From contig NZ_KI629787.1 of the NCBI RefSeq assembly GCF_000503775.1, forward strand, positions 290,001-354,000: a stretch of DNA of 64,000 bases, given 5' to 3'. This document shows, in pieces, positions 49,424-58,432 of this stretch. A program made the translations under genes and the position numbers. The stretch comes from Brevibacillus panacihumi W25 (lineage in GTDB: Bacteria > Bacillota > Bacilli > Brevibacillales > Brevibacillaceae). The notes beneath the pieces are model-generated. The model saw only the letters and a list, made by a program, of their open reading frames with translations. It ran no database searches and was not told the origin of the DNA. The stretch's first letter is position 1, and every line of letters begins with the position of its first letter.

Positions 49424-49816
49424 TTACTTATGTTCAGACAGCCATTCCGCAACCGCTTTGATTTCCGGTTGCTTTTTCAGCATTCCTGGTGGCATGCCGC
49501 CTCTACCATCTTTGATAATTTTCGCGATCTCATCAGCGCTCAAGTGGGACCCTACGTTCGTCAGAGCAGGCCCAGAGATTCCTTCCAGGTTTTGGCCGTG
49601 GCAGGATGAGCAATTTTGTTTGAAGATAGCTTCTGCATCAATGTTGGCAGTAGGTGCTCCGCCTTGTGCTTCGTTGCCGTGACTTGGCGGGAAAAAGATC
49701 GATCCTACGAGTGCAATGAGAAATACAAGAAACAAGATACCGAACGAAGTGAAAAAGGCCTTCGCGGAATCAATTACGTCGTTTTGATTCATGTCTTTTT
49801 TGTTGGACCCAGCCAT
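49424..49816 (-). CDS. membrane-anchored small cytochrome c (c-550 type)
   Basis: 130 residues: short cytoplasmic start, one membrane helix (about 20-42), a Gly/Ala-rich linker, then a class I haem c domain with CSSCH and an axial Met in GGMPPGM. Electron carrier on the outer face of the membrane, like Bacillus CccA. ATG 49816 has GGGAGG before it. Confidence 0.92.
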   Translation of the reverse strand: MAGSNKKDMNQNDVIDSAKAFFTSFGILFLVFLIALVGSIFFPPSHGNEAQGGAPTANIDAEAIFKQNCSSCHGQNLEGISGPALTNVGSHLSADEIAKIIKDGRGGMPPGMLKKQPEIKAVAEWLSEHK

Positions 49817-50000
49817 CTGACAAAGACCTCCCAAGGCAAGTATAAAGGTTCACATGCAATTTTACGGCAAAATCATGACAGTTGCAAGGAGACTAGGAAA
49901 AGGACAAAGAAAGTACACAATTTCCATATTATACACGTCATTTTGGAAGAATGAGGAATACCCCAGGCTTACATTTGACAGATGCACCGTCTTTAGATAA

Positions 50001-50021
50001 AATGAATGATAGTCATTCATT
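50001..50021. promoter_or_regulatory. TetR operator 1
   Basis: AATGAATGA-TAG-TCATTCATT, a perfect nine-base inverted repeat just before the TetR gene and next to a GATAAAAT -10-like box. Confidence 0.85.
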
Positions 50022-50044
50022 TTTGCGAATAGGGGAGTAGCGCG

Positions 50045-50629
50045 ATGTCCGGAAGCAAAGACGGAAAGCATCAAAAAATTTTAGAAGCAGCCATTGACGT
50101 TATTTCTGAAAAAGGGCTCGACAACACTTCTATCTCAGATATCGTAAAAAAGGCTGGAGTGGCACAGGGAACCTTCTATTTATATTTCTCATCGAAAAAA
50201 GCTTTAATACCCGCGATTGCGGAGAATCTTCTCGGGATCACGCTGGAGCGCATCAAGGAGAAGACGCAAACGAGGGAAAAGCTGTGGGACGTGCTGGAGG
50301 TTGTGATCGACGAAACCTTCCACATCACCAAGACGTACAAGGATGTCATCGTCTTTTGCTATTCCGGGCTGGCCATCGAACATTCCATGGAAAAATGGGA
50401 AGCGATTTATCAGCCTTATTATGAATGGCTGGAGGAGCTGTTAGAGCAAGCAAAGAGGAACAACGAGATCGCTGCCGACATCCATGTGAAGTGGACGGCC
50501 AGAATCATTATCAATATGGTTGAAAATGCGTCAGAACGATTTTATATCGGCATGGAGCAGGACGATACTTTGGATGGTTTCAAGAAAGAGATATTCAGCT
50601 TTTTAAAAAGAGCGTTGCTCAAGCCCTAA
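50045..50629 (+). CDS. TetR-family regulator of SMR efflux pair
   Basis: 194 residues; N-terminal HTH TSISDIVKKAGVAQGTFYLY (about 27-46) and an all-helical ligand domain. Like YvdT/QacR type regulators it is followed by two SMR genes. Palindromic sites before its own gene and before the SMR genes share AATGA/TCATT half sites, so self- and target repression with release by a drug is likely. Confidence 0.92.
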   Translation: MSGSKDGKHQKILEAAIDVISEKGLDNTSISDIVKKAGVAQGTFYLYFSSKKALIPAIAENLLGITLERIKEKTQTREKLWDVLEVVIDETFHITKTYKDVIVFCYSGLAIEHSMEKWEAIYQPYYEWLEELLEQAKRNNEIAADIHVKWTARIIINMVENASERFYIGMEQDDTLDGFKKEIFSFLKRALLKP

Positions 50630-50669
50630 AGTAATTGGAGATCATCCAATACTTTTTTTTCAAACAAAA

Positions 50670-50689
50670 AATGACTGACATTCATTCAT
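50670..50689. promoter_or_regulatory. TetR operator 2 (degenerate)
   Basis: AATGACTGACATTCATTCAT is an imperfect copy of operator 1, 22 bases before the first SMR gene. Confidence 0.65.
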
Positions 50690-50710
50690 AAACGAAGGGA
50701 GACATTCATC

Positions 50711-51049
50711 ATGAGTTGGTTTTTAGTGATTACAGCAGGAATGCTGGAGGTGGTATGGGCTTCCAGCCTGAAAATTGCCTCGACACCGTTGCAGTGGACG
50801 GGAATTGTCCTGCTCATTGCTGTCAGCTTTATCCTGTTGATCCAATCGTATAAAAAAATCCCGGTTGCGATCGCCTACGCTGTCTTCGTAGGGATTGGAA
50901 CGATCGGCACCTATATGACAGGCGTTTTGACGGGGGACCCGTTTTCGCTGAAGCAAGCGATTGCCATGCTTGGCGTGCTGATTGGCATTATCGGGTTGAA
51001 GGTGTTTACCAAAGACAATGAAAGAGCAACGAAAGGGGAGCGGGCATAA
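50711..51049 (+). CDS. SMR multidrug efflux subunit 1
   Basis: 112 residues, four membrane helices, essential Glu near residue 13 in AGMLEVVWASSLK, family block IPVAIAYAVFVGIGTIGT. Works as a heterodimer with the next gene to export cations or guanidinium-like compounds using the proton gradient. Stop overlaps the next start (TAATG). Confidence 0.93.
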   Translation: MSWFLVITAGMLEVVWASSLKIASTPLQWTGIVLLIAVSFILLIQSYKKIPVAIAYAVFVGIGTIGTYMTGVLTGDPFSLKQAIAMLGVLIGIIGLKVFTKDNERATKGERA

Positions 51050-51363
51050 TGGCATGGATTTTATTGATCCTGGCGGGATTGGAAGAGGTCGTCGCTGTCG
51101 TTGCCATGAAGCATATAGACGGTTTGAAGCGGAAAACGCCCTTGGTCGTCATGACGCTCGGGCTGGCGTTCTCCATATACTGCCTGACCCAAGCTATGCG
51201 AGAGATTCCGGCAAGCGTCGCGTATGCGGTATGGACCGGGATCGGTTCGGTAGGGATTACGACCTTGGGTTATGTATGGTTTAAGGAAAAGCTAAGCAAG
51301 GGGCAGGTGGCTTCTCTGGCGATTCTTGTCTTGAGCGTGGTGGCTTTGCGCGTGACCAGTTGA
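51049..51363 (+). CDS. SMR multidrug efflux subunit 2
   Basis: 104 residues, four helices; Glu in LAGLEEVVAVVAMK and block IPASVAYAVWTGIGSVGIT. Paired SMR like YvdRS, EbrAB or YkkCD of Bacillus. Confidence 0.93.
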   Translation: MAWILLILAGLEEVVAVVAMKHIDGLKRKTPLVVMTLGLAFSIYCLTQAMREIPASVAYAVWTGIGSVGITTLGYVWFKEKLSKGQVASLAILVLSVVALRVTS

Positions 51364-51483
51364 TGAAAGAGTAAGAACTGAATATATATGGAAGGGAAAG
51401 CAGGTTGCTGATCCTATCTAAATATGGTAAAGTAGTTTCATTGGTTTTGCACCGTCTTGAAATCCGTTTTGAGGTGAAATGAG

Positions 51484-51726
51484 ATGGCATTAGCTGCGAA
51501 AATTATACTTGTGATCGCAAGTATTGGTTTAATTATCGTCGTATTGTTGCAATCCGGAAAAAGTGCCGGCCTGTCTGGAGCGATTGGCGGGGGCGCGGAG
51601 CAACTGATGGGCAAGCAAAAAGCCCGCGGAATTGATGCTCTTTTAGGAAAACTGACCGTGGTATTTGCGGTTTTGTTCATGATCTTCGCGATTGTGCTCG
51701 GGTATTTCTTAAAAACGGGAGCGTAA
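51484..51726 (+). CDS. secG: preprotein translocase subunit SecG
   Basis: 80 residues, two membrane helices (about 5-22 and 55-76) around VLLQSGKSAGLSGAIGGGAE, the conserved SecG loop. Partner of SecYE. GAGGTGA precedes the ATG. Upstream of rnr and smpB as in other Firmicutes, with a terminator in between. Confidence 0.96.
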   Translation: MALAAKIILVIASIGLIIVVLLQSGKSAGLSGAIGGGAEQLMGKQKARGIDALLGKLTVVFAVLFMIFAIVLGYFLKTGA

Positions 51727-51742
51727 TAGACGTACGGTAGGA

Positions 51743-51770
51743 GACAGCAAGCTAGCCTTGCTGTCTTTTT
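51743..51770 (+). terminator. terminator after secG
   Basis: Perfect stem GACAGCAAG with CTTGCTGTC, five-base loop, five T. Confidence 0.92.
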
Positions 51771-51872
51771 CGCTATTGGGATTGCGTCGCAACAGAGCGG
51801 TGAATACTACATAGTACAAGAGGATGCAACGAAGCCAGGCAGATGCCTGCGCTAACTTTAGGAGGTTTGTGA

Positions 51873-54383
51873 ATGAAAGAAGAAGATATCCTGGCGTTCA
51901 TGCGGGAGCAAGCATATCACCCCATGACCGTGAAGGAGCTGGAGGCGGCATTCGGAATCGAGGATGCAGATGCCTTCAAAGAGCTGGTCAAAACGCTGAA
52001 CGGGCTGGAGGCAAGCGGCGAAGTGGTTCGCACGCGTGCCAATCGCTACGGAGTGCCGGAAAAAATGAATCTGGTGCGCGGCCGTTTGCAGAGCCACCCG
52101 AAAGGCTTTGGCTTTGTGATTCAAGAAACACCTGAGTCGGATGACATCTACGTGCACGCCAACGATATGAATGGAGCGTTGCATGGCGATACCGTGCTCG
52201 TCCGAGTGGAGAAGGAAGTAGGCGGCAATCGGTTGGAGGGCCGCATCATTCGGGTCGTGGAGCGGGGAATTACCGAAGTGGTGGGGACATTCAAGGATGA
52301 GACCTACTACGCTTTCGTGATCCCAGATGAAAAACGACTTGGCAAGGACATTTTCATCCCCAAGGAAGCCTATAACGGAGCGGTCGACGGGCACAAGGTA
52401 GTGGCCAAAATCGTTCGCTATCCGGAAGGGCGCGTCAATCCGGAAGGGGAAGTCGTAGAGATTTTGGGGCATAAAAACGATCCGGGCGTCGATATTTTGT
52501 CGATCATCCGCAAGTTTGGGCTGCCGGAGTCTTTCCCTGAGGAAGTACTTGCAGAGGCGGACGCAGCGCCGGACAAGATCTCCGAAGAAGAGATCCAGGG
52601 ACGCCGCGATCTGCGCGACCGCATGATGGTCACCATCGACGGCGCGGATGCCAAAGACCTGGACGACGCGGTATCGCTGGAAAAACTGCCGAATGGCAAC
52701 GTGCGCCTCGGCGTGCATATCGCGGACGTCAGCTACTACGTCCGGGAAAATTCCGCGTTGGACCAGGAAGCGTATCGCCGCGGCACCAGCGTCTATCTGG
52801 TGGATCGGGTCATCCCGATGCTGCCGCATCGTTTGTCCAACGGCATTTGCAGTCTCAATCCGAAGGTAGACCGTCTGACCATCTCCTGCGATATGGAGAT
52901 GAGCCCGGATGCCAAGGTCGTCAAATACGATATTTTTCTCAGCGTGATCCGCACCAATGAGCGGATGACCTATGCGGATGTTCGCAGCATTTTGGAGGAC
53001 AAGGACGAAGCGCTGATCGAGAAGTACAGCGAGCTGGTCCCGATGTTCCAGGAGATGGAGAAGCTGGCGCTCAAGCTGCGCAAAAAGCGGATGCAGCGCG
53101 GAGCCATCGACTTCGACTTCCGCGAGGCCAAGATCTACGTCAACGATGAGGGCGCCCCGACCGACATCGGGTTTCGGACGCGCTCCATCGCGGAGCAGAT
53201 CATCGAGGAATTCATGCTGGCGGCCAATGAGACGGTCGCGGAGCATTTTCACTGGATGAAACAGCCTTTCATGTACCGGATTCACGAAGATCCCAATCAG
53301 GAAAAGCTCATGGCATTCATGGAGTTCGTCACCAACTTCGGCTATTCGATTCGCGGCAAGGGCAATTCCGTCCATCCGCGGGCCCTGCAGCAGCTGCTGG
53401 AGGAAGTGAAGGGCAAGCCGGAGGAGATCATCATCAGCACCGTGATGCTTCGCTCGATGAAGCAAGCGCGCTATGACGCGGAAAGTCTGGGGCACTACGG
53501 CTTGTCCACGGATTTTTACACGCATTTCACGTCCCCCATCCGCCGCTATCCGGACCTCATCGTCCATCGCCGCATTCGCGATTGGATCGAAAAAGGCGAG
53601 CAGCTGCCGGAGAAGCGCTTGGCGTACTGGCAGGAGCATATGCCGTTAATCGCCGAGCATGCTTCGCAGCGCGAGCGTCTGGCAGTAGATGCGGAGCGGG
53701 AGACCGACGATCTGAAAAAAGCAGAATTCATGCTGGAGCGCGTCGGCGAGGAGTTCGAGGGCGTCATTTCGAGCGTAACGTCCTTCGGGATATTCGTCGA
53801 GCTGCCCAATACCATCGAGGGTCTGGTGCACGTCAGCTACCTGACGGACGACTACTACCACTACCATGAAAGAATGTACGCGTTGGTGGGCGAGCGGACT
53901 GGAAAGCAGTACCGCATCGGGGATGTCGTGCAGGTGCGGGTCAGCAACGTCAACGTGGACGAGAGAACCATCGATTTTGAAATCGTCGGCATGACTAAGG
54001 CAGCAGGATTTCGCGGCAGCCGGGAACGGACGCCGAAAGTCATCGACGGACGTGGCAAGGAGCGAAAAGCCGGGGCACGTTCCAAGCAAGATCGGTCCCG
54101 TACAGATCGTCCTGGCCGGGATAAAGACAAGACGCATCCTGCCGCGATCCGGCAAAAATACAAGGAGCGCCGTGCCAACCAAGTGACAGCGGGAGGCAAG
54201 AAACCGCAGCGACGCACTGGTGAGGCAGGGGCTGCTGGCAGTGAGGATGTCGTCGCTTTGACGACAGGAGAAGGCACAGATACCGCGGTTCAGAAGCAGA
54301 AGGGCTTCTGGGAGGATCTCGTCCAGTCCAAGAAAAAGAAGCGTAAAAATGTGGCTAGCCAAGTGAAACGAAAACGGCGTTAA
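51873..54383 (+). CDS. rnr: ribonuclease R
   Basis: 836 residues, 3'-5' exoribonuclease. N-terminal HTH (about 1-65), two cold-shock domains (about 70-230), RNB catalytic domain (about 250-590) with the metal-binding acidic motif [13 protein letters not shown], an S1 domain (about 628-710, [19 protein letters not shown]) and a long Lys/Arg-rich tail. Degrades structured RNA, including mRNAs freed by tmRNA, encoded just downstream. GGAGGTTTGTGA precedes the ATG. Confidence 0.98.
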   Translation: MKEEDILAFMREQAYHPMTVKELEAAFGIEDADAFKELVKTLNGLEASGEVVRTRANRYGVPEKMNLVRGRLQSHPKGFGFVIQETPESDDIYVHANDMNGALHGDTVLVRVEKEVGGNRLEGRIIRVVERGITEVVGTFKDETYYAFVIPDEKRLGKDIFIPKEAYNGAVDGHKVVAKIVRYPEGRVNPEGEVVEILGHKNDPGVDILSIIRKFGLPESFPEEVLAEADAAPDKISEEEIQGRRDLRDRMMVTIDGADAKDLDDAVSLEKLPNGNVRLGVHIADVSYYVRENSALDQEAYRRGTSVYLVDRVIPMLPHRLSNGICSLNPKVDRLTISCDMEMSPDAKVVKYDIFLSVIRTNERMTYADVRSILEDKDEALIEKYSELVPMFQEMEKLALKLRKKRMQRGAIDFDFREAKIYVNDEGAPTDIGFRTRSIAEQIIEEFMLAANETVAEHFHWMKQPFMYRIHEDPNQEKLMAFMEFVTNFGYSIRGKGNSVHPRALQQLLEEVKGKPEEIIISTVMLRSMKQARYDAESLGHYGLSTDFYTHFTSPIRRYPDLIVHRRIRDWIEKGEQLPEKRLAYWQEHMPLIAEHASQRERLAVDAERETDDLKKAEFMLERVGEEFEGVISSVTSFGIFVELPNTIEGLVHVSYLTDDYYHYHERMYALVGERTGKQYRIGDVVQVRVSNVNVDERTIDFEIVGMTKAAGFRGSRERTPKVIDGRGKERKAGARSKQDRSRTDRPGRDKDKTHPAAIRQKYKERRANQVTAGGKKPQRRTGEAGAAGSEDVVALTTGEGTDTAVQKQKGFWEDLVQSKKKKRKNVASQVKRKRR

Positions 54384-54514
54384 ACAGTTGTTTAGGGCGC
54401 GTATAAGGCTGGAAAAGGCTGTTATGACCGGGAAAATGCCTTGCCACGACGGGCAAAATTTGCTAGACTAACTGATACTAACAGCGGAAAAATGCTGCAA
54501 GCGAGGTGATCTCC

Positions 54515-54988
54515 ATGTCCAAGGATAAAGCAGGTACCAAAACGATTGCCCAAAACCGAAAAGCACGTCACGACTACCATATCGAGCAAGTATTTGAGGC
54601 GGGCATCGCCTTGACTGGTACGGAGATCAAATCGGTGCGCGCTTCCCGTGTACAGCTCAAGGACAGCTTTGCCCGCGTGCAGGACGGCGAATTGCTCCTG
54701 TACAACGTGCATATCAGCCCGTATGAGCAAGGCAACCGGTATAACCATGAGCCGGAGCGCACACGCAAGCTCCTGATGAAACGCCTGGAGATTCTCAAGC
54801 TCAACGGGATGATCCGGGAGAGAGGCTACTCGCTCGTCCCGCTCAGCATTTATTTGAAGGGCGGCTGGGCCAAAGTAGAGCTGGCGCTGGTCAAAGGGAA
54901 GAAGAACTACGACAAGCGCGAGGACCTTAAGAAGAAGGACGCTGCACGCGAAGTCGAGCGTGCGCTGCGTGAGCGGCAGAAGGTATAG
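54515..54988 (+). CDS. smpB: SsrA-binding protein SmpB
   Basis: 157 residues, OB fold; [20 protein letters not shown] start, [19 protein letters not shown], and a basic C-terminal tail ([18 protein letters not shown]) that inserts in the empty mRNA channel. Partner of tmRNA for ribosome rescue. GAGGTGAT precedes the ATG at 54515. Confidence 0.98.
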   Translation: MSKDKAGTKTIAQNRKARHDYHIEQVFEAGIALTGTEIKSVRASRVQLKDSFARVQDGELLLYNVHISPYEQGNRYNHEPERTRKLLMKRLEILKLNGMIRERGYSLVPLSIYLKGGWAKVELALVKGKKNYDKREDLKKKDAAREVERALRERQKV

Positions 54989-55033
54989 CATAGCTCGGTT
55001 GGTTCGTGCTGGCAGGCCTGGCAGCAATCAACG

Positions 55034-55063
55034 TTGAGAAGTGCACCGGTTTTGTGCTATTAT
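55034..55063 (+). promoter_or_regulatory. promoter upstream of ssrA
   Basis: TTGAGA (55034-55039), 18-base spacer, TATTAT (55058-55063). A terminator-like hairpin lies between it and the tmRNA gene. Confidence 0.6.
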
Positions 55064-55095
55064 GAAGGAGCAATAAACACACTGTTAACAACACA

Positions 55096-55140
55096 GTCTA
55101 GGTGTGGAACGGTCGTTGCCTCTCTTCGCCTAGACTTTTT
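55096..55140 (+). terminator. terminator-like hairpin before ssrA
   Basis: GTCTAGG (55096-55102) with CCTAGAC (55129-55135) and five T, 25 bases before the tmRNA 5' end. ACTGT/ACAGT just upstream overlaps its left arm and could form an alternative structure. Confidence 0.6.
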
Positions 55141-55164
55141 GTCACCTTTTTCTTCTCATACCCT

Positions 55165-55520
55165 GGGGGCGTTTTGGATTCGACGGGGATGGTAGAGCAT
55201 GAGAAGCGAGCCGGGGGGCTGCGGACCTCGTCAACAACGCGGAACGCCATTAACTGGCAACAAACAACTTTCTCTCGCTGCTTAATAACCAGTGAGGCGC
55301 TACCACTCCATCGCCCATGTGGCGTGACTAGCGCTCAACTTTAGTGGGATACGCCGGAGGTCTCCGCCTGGGGCCAAAGGAAGAAGATGAATCAGGCTAG
55401 GTGCTGGGTCAGCGCGTCACTCCGCGAATCCATCACCGAAATTCAAATGAGTGACTGCGCTCGGAGATGCTCATGTATCGCTGTTTTCGGACGGGGGTTC
55501 GAATCCCCCCGCCTCCACCA
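55165..55520 (+). ncRNA. ssrA: transfer-messenger RNA
   Basis: 356 bases. Acceptor stem GGGGGCG with CGCCTCC, encoded ACCA, T loop GGTTCGAATCC. The reading frame after TTAACT is GGC AAC AAA CAA CTT TCT CTC GCT GCT TAA, giving with the charged alanine the tag AGNKQLSLAA. The LAA end is the usual ClpXP degron. Tags stalled proteins with SmpB. Confidence 0.97.
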
Positions 55521-55535
55521 TACATATGCGAGGAT

Positions 55536-55560
55536 ACCACCTGATGAGGGTGGTTTTTTT
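55536..55560 (+). terminator. ssrA terminator
   Basis: ACCACC with GGTGGT around a seven-base loop, then seven T. Confidence 0.88.
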
Positions 55561-55573
55561 GTGCTTTTGGCGT

Positions 55574-55646
55574 CCTCGCTATACAGGACGGTTTTTGATG
55601 TCTTGATATGAATGGTTTTTCGATGAGCTGTCGATGTATAGCGAGG
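55574..55646. repeat. 12-bp inverted repeat, candidate recombinase attachment region
   Basis: CCTCGCTATACA (55574-55585) and TGTATAGCGAGG (55635-55646) are perfect inverted copies 49 bases apart, between the ssrA terminator and the recombinase gene. Such spaced inverted arms are typical of serine-integrase att sites. Confidence 0.5.
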
Positions 55647-55682
55647 AACCTCGTGTTCTATTCGAGTCGTTTAACGCAATGG

Positions 55683-57290
55683 TTACGGCGTGTATTCAGC
55701 TACGACGGTCTTTTCATACAGGATGGCATCTCCTGCTTGGAACTGTATGATGATGTGGATCAGCTTGGTTTCTCGCTGGATGAAGACTCTGCTGACGTAT
55801 TTGGCAACCAGTTGATGAATCGTCTCCGGGTTGGAGGTTTCGCTGTCCAACAGAGCGATCAGCGTCTGCACATCATACTTCACTGAATCGATGTAATGCT
55901 CAGGAAGAATAAAGGTTTGCAAGGAATCGGAAAGAGCAGAGTACTCATTCTGTTTGTCTGCAAGCTCATGTTGCATCTCACTTATCATATCGACGTAGTA
56001 TGGTTTACCTTTTCCTGAGCGGATGTCTTGCTCCATCGTCTCGATGCGCTTCTGCAAGAAGCTGATCTCCGTTTCCAGTGAAGATATCTGCATGAAGACA
56101 TTTTTGTTTTGATCTGCATGGTATCGTCTGAGTTCTTCCTCCAGATGATTGTCTGCAAGGGACAGACGGAGCAGTGCATTCCTCAGTTTGGCCGATACGA
56201 TCTCTTCCACACGTTCTTTTCGCCATCCGACATAAGTGCAATAATCCTTCCCATGGCGCTGATAACCTCCGCAAGTGTAGTAGCGCTGTCCACCACCCTT
56301 CTGACGAGAAGAATTGGAGTTGCCGACCATTTTGCTTCCGCATCTGTCGCAGTACATGATGCCGCGCAACCAGAAAGGGGAGTGGGGTTTGATCTGGAAC
56401 GGATTATGCACTTGTCCGCCACCATTGTGACGCTTCTTCGCCATCTCTTGGCATCTGTCGAACAGTTCCTTGGTGATGATCGACGGATGGGCGTTCTCCG
56501 TGATGATCCATTCAGAGCGATCTTTCCACTTCTTGCCCTTTGTCTGGTAGTCCTGCTTGTTCCATACTCGGCGTCCGATGTAGGATTCATTGAAGATGAT
56601 GGCGCGGATCGTACTTGCCGACCATTTGCCGCCTTTCAGGGTAGGTACGCCTTTTTGATTAAGCAGGGTGGCGATTGCTTTGTATCCCAGACCTTCCTGC
56701 GCGTACTGATTGAAAATCCATTTGACCGTATCTACTTCCTCACGAGGGCCGAGTACCCATACGGATTTCGTTTTGTTGGCGCTGAGTGCGATATGCTCCG
56801 TACGATAGCCGTAGGGGGCATTGCCGCCGTTGCTGTAGCCTTGCTTTGCGTTCTGTGACATGCCTTTTTTCACTTCAGCGGCGAGATTGACGTTGTAAAA
56901 CTCAGAGATGACTTCCAACATCCCTTCGAGCAACATTCCATGTGGAGTATCCGGGTCGGTTTGTTCCGTTGCAGATATGACCTTTACGCCGTGTTTTTGC
57001 AGTAACGCCTTGTAGATAATATGATCTTCGCGTTTCCGCGAGAAGCGGTCGAACTTATGGACGACGATGGCATCGAAATGACAATTCGGACGTTTCGCCG
57101 TAGCAATCATCTTCTGGAACTCAGGGCGGTCGTCCGACTTTGCAGATTTGCCTTTTTCGAGATACTCGCCGACAACCAGCCATCCCTTCTCTTGGCAGAA
57201 CTTGTGGATTGCCTTCAGTTGAGCGGGGATGGACAGTTCTTTTTCTGCCTGATTATCGGATGAAACGCGAGCGTAGATGACAACTTTCAT
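55683..57290 (-). CDS. large serine recombinase
   Basis: 535 residues. Resolvase domain with nucleophile Ser10 (YARVSSDNQ) and the DRFSRKREDH block (about 80-90), recombinase domain (about 155-290), zinc ribbon (MYCDRCGSKM with YYTCGG and DYCTYVG, about 315-355) and a coiled coil (about 380-450). All parts of an active integrase are present. RBS AAAGGAG before the ATG. It reads toward the ssrA-side end. Confidence 0.95.
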   Translation of the reverse strand: MKVVIYARVSSDNQAEKELSIPAQLKAIHKFCQEKGWLVVGEYLEKGKSAKSDDRPEFQKMIATAKRPNCHFDAIVVHKFDRFSRKREDHIIYKALLQKHGVKVISATEQTDPDTPHGMLLEGMLEVISEFYNVNLAAEVKKGMSQNAKQGYSNGGNAPYGYRTEHIALSANKTKSVWVLGPREEVDTVKWIFNQYAQEGLGYKAIATLLNQKGVPTLKGGKWSASTIRAIIFNESYIGRRVWNKQDYQTKGKKWKDRSEWIITENAHPSIITKELFDRCQEMAKKRHNGGGQVHNPFQIKPHSPFWLRGIMYCDRCGSKMVGNSNSSRQKGGGQRYYTCGGYQRHGKDYCTYVGWRKERVEEIVSAKLRNALLRLSLADNHLEEELRRYHADQNKNVFMQISSLETEISFLQKRIETMEQDIRSGKGKPYYVDMISEMQHELADKQNEYSALSDSLQTFILPEHYIDSVKYDVQTLIALLDSETSNPETIHQLVAKYVSRVFIQRETKLIHIIIQFQAGDAILYEKTVVAEYTP

Positions 57291-57335
57291 GTAGATACAT
57301 CTCCTTTGTAGTTGTGTTTTTAGTCCTGAAAACGC

Positions 57336-57375
57336 AAAAAAGGCAGGTATGCTCGATGTGAGCGATATCTGCCTT
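57336..57375 (-). terminator. terminator of short recombinase
   Basis: AAGGCAG with CTGCCTT plus inner TAT/ATA and CTC/GAG pairs; run of six T on the minus strand. Lies 20 bases after the short recombinase stop. Confidence 0.85.
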
Positions 57376-57396
57376 GTGGGCTACGTGTAGGACTAT

Positions 57397-58245
57397 TTAC
57401 TTTTTCTTTCGCTGTTGCAGTTCTGTCTGCGCGGCATCCCATTGTTGTTGGCTGATGAGTGGAGGATGACTGTTGGGTGTGATGATCCATTCATCTTGAT
57501 CCTTGAACTGCGTCATGCCTTTTGTGCGTTTATTCCAGATACGATGCCCAAGATAGACTTGATTGTCGAGGATGGAGAGGACTGACGATGGACTCCAGCG
57601 ACGATCATCTGCATTTGCAAGATTGTATTCATTCAGGATGCGTGCGATCTTTTTGCCGCCCATTCCTTCTGCCGCCAGCTTGAAGATGAGTTGTACTGCT
57701 TGCACTTCATGCCGTTGGCCGGGGATCAGCGTAACGTGACCATCGACGACGATGGTGCGATATCCGTATGGAATGCGTCCGCCGCAGTGAAATCCCCGCG
57801 ATGCGTTTTCCTTCAATCCCTTCAATGTTTCATTCTTTAGGTTCAGGCGATAATACTCGCTGATCGTCTCAAGCATGCCTTCCAGCAACATGCCGTGTGG
57901 TGTGTTGGGTTCTGTTTGTTCTGTCGCCGAGTACACAAAAATACCCTGCTTCTTGAGCAGGGCTTTGTAGATGACATGATCTTCTCGACTGCGGCTGAAT
58001 CTATCGAACTTGTGGACGACGATGGCTTTGAAGTCTTTCTGTGGCTGTTTGGCTTTGGCGATCATCCGCTGGAAGGCGGGGCGATCTGCTGTTTTTGCAG
58101 ATTTGCTTTCGTCGACGAATTCTTCGACGATGATCCATCCCTTCTGATCTGCATATCTTTGGATGGCTTCACGTTGAGCGGGGATAGATAGCTCACGCTC
58201 GGTTTGCTGTTTGGATGATACGCGTAGATAGGCGACGACATTCAT
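57397..58245 (-). CDS. short serine recombinase lacking zinc ribbon and coiled coil
   Basis: 282 residues from the ATG at 58245 (AAAGGAG before it). Resolvase domain with Ser10 (YLRVSSKQQ), DRFSRSREDH, and recombinase domain to about residue 270, ending in QQRKKK. The zinc ribbon and coiled coil present in its neighbour are missing, yet a clean stop and own terminator follow. It is clearly homologous to the 535-residue protein. Either a truncated copy or a naturally short partner. Confidence 0.9.
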   Translation of the reverse strand: MNVVAYLRVSSKQQTERELSIPAQREAIQRYADQKGWIIVEEFVDESKSAKTADRPAFQRMIAKAKQPQKDFKAIVVHKFDRFSRSREDHVIYKALLKKQGIFVYSATEQTEPNTPHGMLLEGMLETISEYYRLNLKNETLKGLKENASRGFHCGGRIPYGYRTIVVDGHVTLIPGQRHEVQAVQLIFKLAAEGMGGKKIARILNEYNLANADDRRWSPSSVLSILDNQVYLGHRIWNKRTKGMTQFKDQDEWIITPNSHPPLISQQQWDAAQTELQQRKKK

Positions 58246-58260
58246 TGTGGATGCTCCTTT

Positions 58261-58299
58261 CAATAAAAATAACCGTACTGCGAAGAATATCAGTACGGT
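58261..58299 (-). terminator. terminator or attenuator before short recombinase
   Basis: ACCGTACTG (58272-58280) with CAGTACGGT (58291-58299); on the minus strand followed by TTATTTTTATTG and then the recombinase RBS. Confidence 0.7.
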
Positions 58300-58432
58300 G
58301 GATGATGATTCTAGCATTAGCGAAGATAGACTAAGAGTCTATGAACCCTTGAAAGAACGGTCTCTCTATTATGTTAGCTTCTAGTAACACGTATAAGCGG
58401 TATAAACAGTGATATACCAAGGTATTGCGCAA

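Noticed and set aside
50641..50710. Guanidine (ykkC) riboswitch before the SMR genes
   Set aside because: The interval is only about 80 bases, AT-rich, and holds a TetR-type palindrome instead of riboswitch elements.
51858..53639. 593-codon frame opposite rnr
   Set aside because: Antisense shadow of RNase R; no RBS and unlikely composition.
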